Source: Acetobacter sicerae (GTDB lineage: Bacteria; Pseudomonadota; Alphaproteobacteria; Acetobacterales; Acetobacteraceae). Taken from it: a DNA stretch of 64,000 nucleotides. The stretch covers positions 62,001 to 126,000 of the forward strand of contig NZ_JAAABN010000006.1 of the NCBI RefSeq assembly GCF_011516765.1, written 5' to 3'. The position numbers and the translations under genes are program-made. Under the pieces are notes generated by a model. That model worked only from the letters and a program-made list of their open reading frames with translations. It did no database searches and had not been told where the DNA came from. This document shows positions 1 through 11,483 of the stretch, piece by piece (the first letter of the stretch is position 1; the number at the start of each line of letters is the position of its first letter).

Positions 1-211
1 AATAACGGCCCCGGCTTGCGCCGCCTTCGACGGATTCCAGCAGCAGCGTATTGCGTCCGTCCGCGCCATACATGGCCGCAAGGCGCATATAAGCGGCGAC
101 CGGTGTCAGCAGGTCGGCCGCATCGACAGCGAAAACGACGCTGCTTTCACCACGCGCCCAGGCTGTTTCACAGGCCGAGCGGGAGGGAGAATCAAGAGTG
201 GCGAGCCGCAT
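1..211 (-). CDS. trpE: Anthranilate synthase component I, N-terminal fragment (cut by window edge)
   Basis: Only the first 70 or so codons are present; the gene runs off the left edge. TrpE converts chorismate plus ammonia (supplied by TrpG) to anthranilate, the first committed step of tryptophan synthesis. The fragment begins MRLATLDSPSR, has the TPVAAYMRLA segment usual near the TrpE N-terminus, and reaches LLLESVEGGASRGRY, which matches the LLESVEGG...GRYS motif that forms the tryptophan feedback site in this family. The ATG overlaps the TGA of the upstream ppiD gene (ATGA), so the two are probably translationally coupled. The catalytic C-terminal domain is not visible, so function rests on the N-terminal motif alone. 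Confidence 0.85.
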   Translation of the reverse strand, partial: MRLATLDSPSRSACETAWARGESSVVFAVDAADLLTPVAAYMRLAAMYGADGRNTLLLESVEGGASRGRY

Positions 212-2154
212 CACGAACCATCTCCAAAGCCGGCCTCGCTCATCGCGGCGCGTGCACCGGCGGCAATGATCTTCGGCTTGTAACGCTCACCGAGGCTCTG
301 AATGAACGCCGCCGTCATGTCGGACGACAGCGACTCAGTCATACCGTCCCGTACACGACCGATACCGATTGCATCCGACTTCGGATCAGGATGCCTTATG
401 GCTGTCACGGTAGCGACAACGAAGCCCTTGTCGTCCCCGACCATGACACTCCGTCCGGCAGGCATCCGCAGGGCGATGCCCATCAGATCACGCGGCAGGG
501 TTTCGACAGGACGGGCGCGCGAAACCATCACATCCTTCTGCAGATCGCTGCCCGCGGGAGCGACCGCCGACACACCGCCCTGCTTTCCTGCCGCGACATA
601 AAGCGCCGTCGCCGCTTCATTGGCTTCGTGACGACGCGCTTCCTCTTTCCACGCGGCCAGAACCTTGTCCTTCACCGCGTCAAAAGGCTGCGGCTGGCTT
701 GGCGTGATTTCATCAACGGAAACAGCATACCAGCCGAGGGATGCAGGCGGCTGGCCCTGTCGCGGCTGCGCCTTCGCTTCGATCAGTTGGGGCACAGCCC
801 CTTTGGCCTGCTCGAAAACCCGCGCGACAATGGCGTCACGCAGCTCGCCGGACGCTGGCAGCGGCGCGGGCGTTCCGTCTCTGGTCATGCCCTTCGCATC
901 GAGAAAGCCTGCCACGGGAGCTGCGCCGAGGTCGGCTGGAATGGAGTCCATTCCTCCTCCAGCAAGCGCATCCTGAAGTTTCGGCACGCTGGCGCTGACC
1001 ATCGCCGGCCCCTTCACTTTCGCGATTTCATCACGCAGCGTCGGCTTCGCAACGTCAAAGCTTTCTGCATGCGGCGGCGTCACTTTGGTCACGCGGAAGA
1101 CGACCCAGCCAGTGTCGGTTTTTTCCGGACCCTGAACGCTACCCTGCTCTGCCCCGAAGACCAGTTTCTGGAGCGTGGCGGAAGGCAGCACACTCGGACG
1201 GGCATCATTGAACTCAACGGCGGCGCTGTTTTTGGCGGACGCCTGAAGCTGGTTCCAGTCGGCCCCACCTTTCCACAGTGTCGCCACGGCCTGTGCGGCG
1301 GCCTGATCCGACGACGTCACAAGCTGCACACTCCGCAGTTCAGGCTGATTGAAACGCTCCTTCTGCGCATCATAGAGCTGGTGCAATTCTTCATCCGTCG
1401 CGGGTGACTGGGTTGCGACGGTCTCCGGTGACAGCACCACGATGCGGGCATGACGGTATTCCGGGCTGCGGAACATCCACGGATGGTTGTCGTAGAAACG
1501 CTTCAGGCCCGCCTCGTCTGGCGCGGCGGGCGTGGCCTGGGACGCGAAAGGAACACGCAACACGTCCAGCACATGCGTCTCGGTCTCGAACCCGTAAGTG
1601 CGGTTCACCACCAGATCGGACACATGCGCACCGGTCGACAGCGGCTCCATCACGGCGCGGGCGGTCAGATCATCACGCACCAGCCCGATCAGGCGCTGTT
1701 CGGTCATGCCGGCATTGGCGAGCATCGCGTTGAATTTCTGGCGATCGAACTGACCGTTCTTGCCCTGAAAATAGGGCATGGCGAAAATCTCGTCCCGCAC
1801 GGCGACGTCCGGCACCTGAATGCCGTAATCACGCGCCGCTTCCAGAATCTGCGCCTGACCAACCAGCCGTTGAAGAATCTCGTTGGCCATCGGCTGACGG
1901 ACATTGGCGGGAATGTGCGCCACATCCGCCATTCCCATCTGCTGGGCGATGCGGGGCATTTCCGCCTGCAGGGCCGCCGCGAAGTCGCGGGTGGTGATCT
2001 TCTGGGAACCGACTTTGGCGACGATGGCGGGATCGTCGGCCATGTTGGTCAGCACATCGCCCACTCCCCAGCCGACGAAGGCCAGAAAAATGACGATGGC
2101 GAGGATACGACCAAGCCAGGATTCAACGACAAAGCGGCGGAGGAAGGAAATCAT
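211..2154 (-). CDS. ppiD: PpiD/SurA-like peptidyl-prolyl isomerase, membrane-anchored foldase
   Basis: A 647-residue periplasmic foldase held in the inner membrane by one N-terminal helix (about residues 14-33, after the basic start MISFLRRFVV). A SurA-type N-terminal domain follows (about 36-170), beginning with the typical VAKVGSQKITTRDFAAAL. A degenerate parvulin-like domain lies at about 265-370, and a long C-terminal extension has a second weak repeat. PpiD-type proteins sit beside the SecYEG exit and help newly exported outer-membrane and periplasmic proteins fold. The gene is divergent from tpiA and overlaps trpE by 4 bases. The same ppiD-trpE neighbourhood is common in Alphaproteobacteria. 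Whether the PPIase site is active cannot be judged by eye. Confidence 0.88.
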   Translation of the reverse strand: MISFLRRFVVESWLGRILAIVIFLAFVGWGVGDVLTNMADDPAIVAKVGSQKITTRDFAAALQAEMPRIAQQMGMADVAHIPANVRQPMANEILQRLVGQAQILEAARDYGIQVPDVAVRDEIFAMPYFQGKNGQFDRQKFNAMLANAGMTEQRLIGLVRDDLTARAVMEPLSTGAHVSDLVVNRTYGFETETHVLDVLRVPFASQATPAAPDEAGLKRFYDNHPWMFRSPEYRHARIVVLSPETVATQSPATDEELHQLYDAQKERFNQPELRSVQLVTSSDQAAAQAVATLWKGGADWNQLQASAKNSAAVEFNDARPSVLPSATLQKLVFGAEQGSVQGPEKTDTGWVVFRVTKVTPPHAESFDVAKPTLRDEIAKVKGPAMVSASVPKLQDALAGGGMDSIPADLGAAPVAGFLDAKGMTRDGTPAPLPASGELRDAIVARVFEQAKGAVPQLIEAKAQPRQGQPPASLGWYAVSVDEITPSQPQPFDAVKDKVLAAWKEEARRHEANEAATALYVAAGKQGGVSAVAPAGSDLQKDVMVSRARPVETLPRDLMGIALRMPAGRSVMVGDDKGFVVATVTAIRHPDPKSDAIGIGRVRDGMTESLSSDMTAAFIQSLGERYKPKIIAAGARAAMSEAGFGDGS

Positions 2155-2427
2155 GCAGTCACTGGTCCGCGAATAAGGCAGATACGGAAATACGGCCGCG
2201 TGCCGTATCCGGGCTGGGCACCATATTCATCCCATCCCGTCTTGACCAGAAGCGGGACAGTCTCTCAGGCAGAATGGTCTCCTTCTTGCATGGCCGGACC
2301 CCGATGGGGTAGCCATGCTTCCCAACAGGTGGGACCAGTCCCACAATCACCCGGAGAGGCCGGAGCAGCACCGCAAGGCGCCCTGACTGAACCGCACAGG
2401 CCAAAGTTTCACAGGAGAGACGTTCCG
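2155..2427. promoter_or_regulatory. Divergent intergenic region between ppiD and tpiA
   Basis: A 273-base region that must hold the promoters of both ppiD (minus) and tpiA (plus). A 7-bp perfect inverted repeat (ATACGGC/GCCGTAT, 5-base loop) lies at 2190-2208, close to the ppiD start. A good Shine-Dalgarno sequence (AGGAGAG, 2413-2419) precedes the tpiA ATG. No clear -35/-10 pair could be assigned with confidence. Confidence 0.4.
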
Positions 2428-3177
2428 ATGAGCACGCCCATCATTGTCGGCAACTGGAAGATGAACGGCCTGAGCGCCGACTCCGTCGATCGCGTGAAGC
2501 AGATCACCGCAGGTCTGGCGGCAGAGCCGGTTTCAGGTGTGGAAGTGGTGGTGTGCCCGCCCTTCACGCATCTGTCCCTCGTCCATCAGACGCTGAACGG
2601 CTCGACCGTCGCTCTGGGTGCGCAGGACTGCCACAAGGACGACAAGGGCGCTCATACGGGCGACATCGCGCCGTCCATGCTGAAGGATGTCGGAGCCTCA
2701 CACGTCATTCTCGGACATTCCGAGCGCCGTCGTGATCATGGCGAAGTCGATGAGACAGTGCGAGAGAAAGCCGTTTCCGCCGCACAGGCTGGTCTGACAC
2801 CGATCGTCTGCATCGGTGAGACCGAGGACCAGCGTCAGTCGGGCGAAGCGGAAGATACGCTCGGCTGGCAGATCAAGGGCTCTCTCCCGGACGGCTTCAC
2901 CGGCATTGTCGCCTATGAGCCGGTCTGGGCCATCGGCACCGGCCTTGCTGCGACACCGGAAGACATCAAATCGACTGTCGCCTTCATCCGTGCGGAGCTG
3001 GTGCGCCAGTTCGGCGATGCTGGCAAATCCCTGCGGATTCTGTATGGTGGTTCCGTGGATGCGGGGAACGCCGCCTCGATCCTCTCCATCCCGGACGTGG
3101 CCGGTGCTCTGGTCGGAGGCGCCAGCCTGAAGCCGGACGCTTTCCTGTCCATCATTCGCGCAGTCCCCACGGCCTGA
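2428..3177 (+). CDS. tpiA: Triosephosphate isomerase
   Basis: A 249-residue TIM-barrel enzyme interconverting dihydroxyacetone phosphate and glyceraldehyde 3-phosphate. All catalytic elements are visible: N9/K11 in GNWKMNG, H97 in ILGHSERR, E164 in AYEPVWAIGTG, and the phosphate-binding YGGSV near residue 210. The start is placed at the ATG preceded by AGGAGAG; an open frame continues far upstream but lacks family similarity. It is followed 51 bases later by secG in the same direction, the usual alphaproteobacterial tpiA-secG order. Length and motifs match the family exactly. Confidence 0.97.
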   Translation: MSTPIIVGNWKMNGLSADSVDRVKQITAGLAAEPVSGVEVVVCPPFTHLSLVHQTLNGSTVALGAQDCHKDDKGAHTGDIAPSMLKDVGASHVILGHSERRRDHGEVDETVREKAVSAAQAGLTPIVCIGETEDQRQSGEAEDTLGWQIKGSLPDGFTGIVAYEPVWAIGTGLAATPEDIKSTVAFIRAELVRQFGDAGKSLRILYGGSVDAGNAASILSIPDVAGALVGGASLKPDAFLSIIRAVPTA

Positions 3178-3228
3178 GACATCCTCGTTTCAGGCTACGG
3201 TTTTTCTGACCTCTCGACCGGATAGTCC

Positions 3229-3594
3229 ATGATCACCGCTCTGCTGATCCTTCATCTTCTTGTCACCGTCTCCCTGATTGCTGTTGTGCTGATCCAGCGC
3301 AGCGAGGGAGGTGGTCTCGGCATCGGCTCATCGCAGGGCATGGGCTCCTTCATGTCCGGTCGCGGCACGGCGAATCTGCTGACCCGCACCACGGCAGGGC
3401 TGGCCACAGCCTTCATGCTGCTGTCCCTCATGCTGGCGGTGCTCAATCGCGGCGCGGTTTCCGGTGGCAGCGGCCACGATATTCTCGCTGCTCCGCCGCC
3501 AGCGGCATCGACTGCGCCAGCCACTCCGACAACGACCGCTCCGGTTCAGCAGAACCAGCCTGCGGATGCGTCGGGGACCGCCCAGCACCCGTAA
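3229..3594 (+). CDS. secG: Protein-export membrane protein SecG
   Basis: A 121-residue SecG, the non-essential third subunit of the SecYEG translocon in the inner membrane. Two hydrophobic helices (about residues 2-20 and 54-75) flank the conserved loop LIQRSEGGGLGIGSSQGMGS. The C-terminal 40 residues are rich in Pro, Ala and Thr and probably disordered, as in other alphaproteobacterial SecG proteins. It lies between tpiA and pyrG and is followed by a strong intrinsic terminator, so tpiA-secG is probably one transcription unit. Confidence 0.94.
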   Translation: MITALLILHLLVTVSLIAVVLIQRSEGGGLGIGSSQGMGSFMSGRGTANLLTRTTAGLATAFMLLSLMLAVLNRGAVSGGSGHDILAAPPPAASTAPATPTTTAPVQQNQPADASGTAQHP

Positions 3595-3623
3595 ATCCGG
3601 CCTTCACGGTTCGGCTCAAGACG

Positions 3624-3658
3624 AAGCGCAGGAGTTCTCACTTCTGCGCTTTTGTTTT
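3624..3658 (+). terminator. Rho-independent terminator after secG
   Basis: An 8-bp perfect stem AAGCGCAG/CTGCGCTT (3624-3631 with 3644-3651, 12-base loop) runs straight into TTTTGTTTT. It separates tpiA-secG from pyrG-kdsA. Confidence 0.8.
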
Positions 3659-3754
3659 GGCATCTGTTTCGATCCTCGCGCGCCTTCCGGGCATTGCCCG
3701 CAACTCCACAAGGAGGCGTTTCCCTTTGATCCCGTTCTGCTCCCGGAAAACTGA

Positions 3755-6345
<2,591 letters not shown>

Positions 6346-6392
6346 TTTCCGGCTCTGTTGAGTGCGGGACGGTTTCAGTCTGGCTGATCAGA

Positions 6393-6474
6393 GAAAAATT
6401 TTCTGGATGTCGCCTTTTTAAAAAGGCGACATTCTCCAAAGCTTTTTTGAAACAGATTTCACCAAAAAACTTTG
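6393..6474. repeat. AT-rich palindromic repeat, copy A (REP-like, possible bidirectional terminator)
   Basis: The centre is a perfect 13-bp palindrome with no spacer: ATGTCGCCTTTTT joined to AAAAAGGCGACAT (6407-6432). It is followed by AAAGCTTTTTTGAAA and TTTCACCAAAAAAC. The same architecture (xTGxCGCCTTT hairpin, then AAGCTTT, then TTCACC with an A-run) recurs at 35711-35782. Both copies sit between convergent genes. The layout resembles a dispersed intergenic hairpin that I recall from acetic acid bacterial genomes, which may also act as a bidirectional terminator. Confidence 0.65.
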
Positions 6475-6480
6475 TCTGAC

Positions 6481-6855
6481 TCAGTGCGCCTTGCCGAGTT
6501 TCGCGCCTGCCGTCTTCAACTGCGTCGTATACTTGGAAAAGTTAGCGGCAATCCGCTTCTGAACGGCGGAACTGCCTTCCTGAATATGCTCCATCTTCGC
6601 CTTGGCTTCATTGCTGATGACCGTCTGCTGACGCGTCGCTTCCTTGGCTACACACGCGTTGTAAACACGAGCAGCTTTTTCATAGCTGGCCGCCTTGTCC
6701 ACGCTGGCATTGTAGCGATCAACACTGGACACATCGAGCGTCGGGGCCGAGGGCTCTGCGCCACAACCGGCAGCCGTCCAAAGACCTTCCGCGTGCGCCG
6801 GAGCACCGAGCCATAGCAAGGAAGCAGCAGCACAAATTGCAAACGTCGTTTTCAT
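6481..6855 (-). CDS. Secreted small protein of unknown function
   Basis: A 124-residue protein with a clear Sec signal peptide (MKTTFAICAAASLLWLGAPA, cleavage likely after AHA at about 22). The mature part is mostly helical and Lys/Ala rich and contains two cysteines (about 31 and 68) that could form one disulfide. I recognise no domain. It is transcribed alone, convergent with kdsA and downstream of dihydroorotase on the same strand, with a good purine-rich ribosome site (GGAAGG) before the ATG. Location is probably periplasmic. Confidence 0.7.
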   Translation of the reverse strand: MKTTFAICAAASLLWLGAPAHAEGLWTAAGCGAEPSAPTLDVSSVDRYNASVDKAASYEKAARVYNACVAKEATRQQTVISNEAKAKMEHIQEGSSAVQKRIAANFSKYTTQLKTAGAKLGKAH

Positions 6856-6975
6856 ACGTGTTCCTTCCGGTCTGAGCCGGATTCTGTGGGCATGATCGGC
6901 AGGAGACTGGCCTTCTTTTCAGATTCGGACCAGCCCTGCCCAATCATCAGCCTATGCGGCGAAGTCGCGGCTTTT

Positions 6976-8298
6976 TCAGGGCAGAAAACGCACAAGCTTT
7001 CCAAGTGGCTCGCCAAGGATTTCGTCTTCTCGCATCACGATCTTTCCGCGAACGATTGTCGCCATCGGCCAGCCCTTGACCTCCTTGCCGTCGAATGGCG
7101 ACCAGCCCGCAGGCGTAGCGATCCAGTCATTGGTGATGCGACGCTCGGCTTTCATGTCCACGAGTGTGAAGTCGGCATCATAACCAACTGACAGGCGGCC
7201 TTTCGCCATCATGCCATACACCCGGGCCGGACCGGCGGCCATCACGTCCACCAGACGCGCAAGCGACAGACGGCCTGCATTCACATGATCCAGCATCAGC
7301 GGCACGAGTGTCTGCACACCGGTCATGCCGGACGGACATTCAGGCCACGGTTTTGCTTTGGCTTCGAGAGAATGCGGTGCGTGATCCGAGGAGACAACGT
7401 CCACCATACCATTCTGCAGAGCACGCCATGCGGCCTCGAAGTGTCGCTGCTCACGGATGGGCGGATTCATCACTGCAAAATTGCCGAGTTGATCGTAACA
7501 TTCCGGCGCGATCTGCGTCAGGTGGTTGGCCAGCACTTCTGTTGTGACGAGATGGCGGTAGTTCTCAAGAAACTTGAATTCCTCCTCAGTGGAGGTGTGC
7601 AGGATATGCACCGGACGTCCCGTCTTGACGGAAAGCGCCGTGATGCGACGCGTGCCGAGGAAGGCGCATTCCGGATCGCGCCAGATGCTGTGATTGCAGC
7701 ACGGCATGCCAGTCTGACCGAACTGGGTTTTCCGTGCACGCAGACGATATTCGTCCTCAGAGTGGAAAGAGACCCGACGATGACCGTGGCGCAACACGGC
7801 CTCGATCCCCTCGTCATCCTCGATCATCAGATTGCCGGTGGACGAACCGGCAAACACCTTGATTCCACAGACGCCGTCAAACGTCTCGAACTCGCCGAGA
7901 TCTTCGGTGTTTTCACGTGTTGCACCGACATAGAATGCAAAATCGGTGTAGGATTCACGCGAAGCATATTCCTGTTTCCACCGCAGCATTTCAGCGTCCG
8001 TCACGGCCGGATTGGTGTTCGGCATATCGAACACGGTGGCGATACCACCAAGAGCCGCAGCCTTCGTGCCTGTCGGAATGCTCTCAACAGCCGGATTGCC
8101 GGGATCGCGCAGATGCACATGCGCGTCGATCAGACCGGGCAGCACATGCAGTCCCTGTGCATCAATGACTTCGTGCGCTTCGGCGGTCGAAGCCACGTCG
8201 ATGCTCGCGATCCGTCCTGCCACGACGCCGACATCCGTTTTCACCTCACCCCACGGCAGGATGCAGATGCCATTCCGGATAATCAGGTCATAGTGCAT
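6976..8298 (-). CDS. pyrC: Dihydroorotase (class I, amidohydrolase family)
   Basis: A zinc enzyme that cyclises N-carbamoyl-aspartate to dihydroorotate in pyrimidine synthesis. The protein has 440 residues if it starts at the second ATG, which I prefer because AAAGAGA lies 7 bases upstream; a start 21 bases earlier lacks this. Metal ligands and active-site stretches are visible: LIDAHVHLRDPGN (H60, H62), the middle histidine in SFHSEDE, HILHTST, and the catalytic Asp in SSDHAPH. Class I length and the DAHVHLR form separate it from the short E. coli PyrC type. Related amidohydrolases (allantoinase, dihydropyrimidinase) are less likely. Confidence 0.9.
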   Translation of the reverse strand: MHYDLIIRNGICILPWGEVKTDVGVVAGRIASIDVASTAEAHEVIDAQGLHVLPGLIDAHVHLRDPGNPAVESIPTGTKAAALGGIATVFDMPNTNPAVTDAEMLRWKQEYASRESYTDFAFYVGATRENTEDLGEFETFDGVCGIKVFAGSSTGNLMIEDDEGIEAVLRHGHRRVSFHSEDEYRLRARKTQFGQTGMPCCNHSIWRDPECAFLGTRRITALSVKTGRPVHILHTSTEEEFKFLENYRHLVTTEVLANHLTQIAPECYDQLGNFAVMNPPIREQRHFEAAWRALQNGMVDVVSSDHAPHSLEAKAKPWPECPSGMTGVQTLVPLMLDHVNAGRLSLARLVDVMAAGPARVYGMMAKGRLSVGYDADFTLVDMKAERRITNDWIATPAGWSPFDGKEVKGWPMATIVRGKIVMREDEILGEPLGKLVRFLP

Positions 8299-8522
8299 GG
8301 ACGTCTCTTTCAGTAACACTCTCTACAAGGATAACAGACAGATCTCCTGCGTGTATCCCCACATTCTGGTTGAGAGCGTTCTACCCTGAAATACGAAAAA
8401 CCGGGAACACAAAAGCAAATCATTTGGCCGGGGAATCAACAATCGAGTTTGCTGAGGCAGAAAAACGTGACTTTCATGAATCTGCCCTCGAACGCCCCAA
8501 TCCCCTTCACCATTTGTAATAA
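8299..8522. other. AT-rich intergenic region upstream of dihydroorotase
   Basis: About 220 bases with no supportable gene, carrying the promoter of the dihydroorotase gene at its left end. Base composition falls sharply from the left to the right side, leading into the AT-rich patch that holds the DUF4422 gene. No operator or riboswitch was recognised. Confidence 0.5.
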
Positions 8523-8571
8523 TTAAACAAAAAAAAATCCGGAGAGCCCATCAAGGTGGCCCTCCGGATTT
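8523..8571 (-). terminator. Strong intrinsic terminator of the DUF4422 gene
   Basis: A 10-bp perfect stem AAATCCGGAG/CTCCGGATTT (8535-8544 with 8562-8571) extends by three more pairs beyond one mismatch. Read on the minus strand it is followed by a run of nine T. This is one of the best terminators in the window and ends transcription coming from the gene at 8599-9354. Confidence 0.88.
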
Positions 8572-8598
8572 CCCTCTTCGTCAGAGTTCTATTTTCTC

Positions 8599-9354
8599 TT
8601 ACAGTTCTCTAACTTGTAAAAATTCTCTTTCTACAATAGCGAAATCGCGTCTGTTTTTAAGAATCCAGACCGACAAGAGACGCTCAGACAGAAATCCCAT
8701 CACTCTTTTCTGATATTTATCATAATTCGAAAAGAATTTTTTGTCAGCAAGAGGCATAAGAATACTGAACAGCCACTCAGAATAGGCGTCAAATATTTCT
8801 TTCTTGGCGATTATCATGTTTGTATGATGGAAATAATCGCAATTATTGAAATAGAAATCGCAGGCATTCACATAAGCAGGCTGAATATCCCGAATTTGCT
8901 CACTGACCAGAAGCATGTCTTCCAAAACATGATGTCTGGCATACTGACGCAAAACCGGCTCGCCGTGATGCCTGTGAGGTGCAATCATATCTACATTGGA
9001 AAAATTGAAATCATCTCCAGCGGCGATCTCATCACCCTCACAAACGACTTTCATGTCATTCATGTATTTATAATACAGATTGGTTCCGTGATCTTTTTTC
9101 GAAAAATATCTTCTGTAATGATTCAAGCCAACGAAGTCTGAGCTGTGGTCATTCTTCCAGATCCAGTACTGAACCGTTAATTCGCAAAAAATATTGTTCA
9201 GGTCAGAGATATTGTCTCCGGTATCATCACCGATAAAATCGGCAAGCTCATCTTTGTTTTCACGCGTGCTCATACCGCCTATGATAGGCACATAAGTCGC
9301 ATCAAAAGGAGGACAGAACTTCTTGTGGCCGGCTACATATATCTTCAAACTCAT
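8599..9354 (-). CDS. DUF4422-domain glycosyltransferase-like protein
   Basis: A 251-residue protein opening with SLKIYVAGHKKF and containing VPIIGG near residue 25 and FVGLNHYRRYFSK near 75-87. These are the conserved blocks of DUF4422, a family found in capsule and exopolysaccharide clusters and regarded as glycosyltransferase-like. No signal peptide or membrane helix is visible, so it is probably cytosolic. The gene is much richer in A+T than its neighbours, has AT-rich flanks and its own terminator, and stands alone rather than in a polysaccharide cluster. This suggests acquisition by transfer. The sugar donor and acceptor cannot be deduced. Confidence 0.78.
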   Translation of the reverse strand: MSLKIYVAGHKKFCPPFDATYVPIIGGMSTRENKDELADFIGDDTGDNISDLNNIFCELTVQYWIWKNDHSSDFVGLNHYRRYFSKKDHGTNLYYKYMNDMKVVCEGDEIAAGDDFNFSNVDMIAPHRHHGEPVLRQYARHHVLEDMLLVSEQIRDIQPAYVNACDFYFNNCDYFHHTNMIIAKKEIFDAYSEWLFSILMPLADKKFFSNYDKYQKRVMGFLSERLLSVWILKNRRDFAIVEREFLQVREL

Positions 9355-9572
9355 TACTGAATCCGCCTTTATCTTTTTTCAGACATGTATTTACGCTGCC
9401 AGCTTCTGTTTTACAATTGAAATACTGATGAAAATTAAACAGAAACAAGTCGGGAATATTTCCCTCGTCAAGGACAAAAAACATCAATCAGACATTATAT
9501 GACATAAAAAGAAACGCGTTTTTATCGCTCAAACACTCACTTGGTCTGCCCCTACGTCAGAACAGATCCTGA

Positions 9573-10496
9573 TTACGAAAACGGTAACAGGACGCGCTTT
9601 CCATAACGTTGATTCATGGAAACGATACGGTCAACCACCCTGTCGGGCGTGAGACCGCTGATTGGCGCAGCACCTTCCGGCCCCGGAGCCGCAATCCAGT
9701 CGGCACAGGGACCAGACGGTGCGTATTCGCTACTGCGAGACGGCCCAAAGAGACCCAAAGTTGGCGTACCGGCTGCTGCGGCCAGATGCATCAGACCGGA
9801 ATCATTGCCGACAAAGTACGAACAGCGCTGTAACATCGCGGCAGTTTCAGCGAGAGAGAACCGACCACCCGCGTCGATCGCACCGGGAATAGCCAGAACC
9901 GGGGCCGCCAGGGCGCGTTCCGTTTCACCGGGACCGTAAAACACCGCCAGCTTTCTCTCGGGAAAAATCTTTTCAAGACGGGACCAGAGTTCCACGAAAT
10001 ACCGCGCAGGCCAGACCTTCCCCTCCCAGTTGGCGGTCGGACCAAATGCGATCACATCCGCGTCGCCCAGGATCGCCTGCGCAACATTCCGGTCTTCCTC
10101 ACCTGTCCAGACAACAGGCATCGGCGGCGGAGACAGCGACAGCACCTCACCAACATGGGCAATACGCGGTCCGGACCGACGTCCTCCCCGCATGATCCGC
10201 CGGGCGCGTGTCCGCAGCAACAGACTGATGGCTGACCCTCGCAGATCGACAATCAGATCCCACCGCGTTCCGACACACTGTTTCCACAGATCGAACCAAT
10301 GCAGATCGTAAGACCGCTTGCTCACCACGATGACACGGTCCAGCTGCGGCATGCGCTGAAACAGTCCGGCCGCAACAGGACCGCAGGCGATCGTAAATCT
10401 TGCGTCAGGATGCGCGTGAATCAGATAGTTGAGCAGCCCCGTTGAAATGACGGCATCCCCGAGGCGTGTCGCGGTGATGAAGAGGATGCGCATCAT
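9573..10496 (-). CDS. Glycosyltransferase family 9 (heptosyltransferase-like)
   Basis: A 307-residue GT-B enzyme of the WaaC/WaaF/WaaQ class that adds heptose or related sugars to LPS core at the cytosolic face of the inner membrane. The N-terminus MRILFITATRLGDAVISTGLL matches the FIxxxxLGDxVxxTPLL pattern. Other blocks are DLIVDLRGS, VIAFGPTANWEGKVWPARYF (acceptor side) and YFVGNDSGLMHLAAAAGTPT followed by LGLFGPS, the ADP-heptose site. The first of two tandem ATGs is preceded by GGGAG at 7 bases. The yebC gene lies immediately upstream on the same strand. Which core sugar is transferred is unknown. Confidence 0.85.
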   Translation of the reverse strand: MMRILFITATRLGDAVISTGLLNYLIHAHPDARFTIACGPVAAGLFQRMPQLDRVIVVSKRSYDLHWFDLWKQCVGTRWDLIVDLRGSAISLLLRTRARRIMRGGRRSGPRIAHVGEVLSLSPPPMPVVWTGEEDRNVAQAILGDADVIAFGPTANWEGKVWPARYFVELWSRLEKIFPERKLAVFYGPGETERALAAPVLAIPGAIDAGGRFSLAETAAMLQRCSYFVGNDSGLMHLAAAAGTPTLGLFGPSRSSEYAPSGPCADWIAAPGPEGAAPISGLTPDRVVDRIVSMNQRYGKRVLLPFS

Positions 10497-10562
10497 GGAC
10501 TGGCTCCCAATTCAGCGGTTCAATCTTCCCAAAGGAAACGACGGAACCGCTGTGCGAGGGGA

Positions 10563-11312
10563 TTACGCAGAGAGAGCTTCCGCCACGTCTTCGGGCAGAT
10601 CGAAGTTGGCGTAAACATTCTGAACGTCATCGTTATCTTCAAGAACGTCCAGAAGCTTCAGAACCGTGCGGGCCTTTTCCTCATCAAGAGAAACCGAGTT
10701 CTCTGGACGCCAGTCCAGTTTCGCCGACAGCGGCTCGCCGAATTTCGGCTCCAGAACGTCACGCACCGCAAAGAAGGATTCAACTTCGCAGGTGATCTCG
10801 TGCGTTTCCTCGGTCGAAACCACGTTATCCGCTCCAGCTTCAATCGCAGCTTCCAGCATTTCGTCTTCACTGGCGACGCTGGCCGGATAGGTGATGACAC
10901 CCAGACGTTTGAACATGAAGGAGACGGAGTTCATTTCTCCAAGCGAACCGCCATATTTGGAAAACGCAGCGCGAACCTCGCTGGCCGTGCGATTACGGTT
11001 ATCGGTCAGCGCCTCGACGATTACAGCAACACCAGCCGGACCGTAGCCTTCATAACGGATTTCGGCGTAATCATCGCCGCCGCCTGCGCCCGTCGCCTTC
11101 TTGATGGCCCGCTCGACAGTGTCCTTCGGCATGTTGACTTCACGCGCTGCGGAAATCGCCGCACGCAGGCGAGGATTGGCGGCGGGGTCCGGCAGACCTG
11201 AACGGGCAGCCACGGTGATCTCACGGATCACCTTGGCAAACTGCTTGGCGCGCTTGGCGTCCTGAGCGCCCTTGCGGTGCATGATGTTCTTGAATTGCGA
11301 ATGGCCTGCCAT
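10563..11312 (-). CDS. yebC: YebC/PmpR-family protein (DUF28)
   Basis: A 249-residue member of the YebC family. The signature start [21 protein letters not shown] and the later block [16 protein letters not shown] are unmistakable. The family has long been annotated as a DNA-binding regulator. More recent work assigns some members a role at the ribosome, relieving stalls at proline-rich stretches, so 'transcriptional regulator' may be misleading. The three-domain arrangement and length match the family. It sits between secA and the GT9 gene, all on the minus strand. Confidence 0.95.
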   Translation of the reverse strand: MAGHSQFKNIMHRKGAQDAKRAKQFAKVIREITVAARSGLPDPAANPRLRAAISAAREVNMPKDTVERAIKKATGAGGGDDYAEIRYEGYGPAGVAVIVEALTDNRNRTASEVRAAFSKYGGSLGEMNSVSFMFKRLGVITYPASVASEDEMLEAAIEAGADNVVSTEETHEITCEVESFFAVRDVLEPKFGEPLSAKLDWRPENSVSLDEEKARTVLKLLDVLEDNDDVQNVYANFDLPEDVAEALSA

Positions 11313-11483
11313 CTCGCTGTCCTCGTTCTGACTAATGTATCTTGATGAGTATCGGCTTATACGCGGCCGGACCGATGGGGACTGGCGTCCACCAGAAAGC
11401 TCCCCGAGCCACTTTCAGTGGTCAGGGAAAAATTCCTGCTATTCCGGCAATATCAGCGTCCCGGAGGATGTCCTGAACGCGCC

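Noticed and set aside
16..1407. A 463-codon plus-strand frame over ppiD
   Set aside because: His/Arg-rich translation with no domain, opposite a clear PpiD; shadow frame.
9302..9487. A 61-codon minus-strand frame upstream of the DUF4422 gene
   Set aside because: It overlaps the start of the DUF4422 gene in another frame, has no ribosome site and no domain; chance frame in AT-rich DNA.
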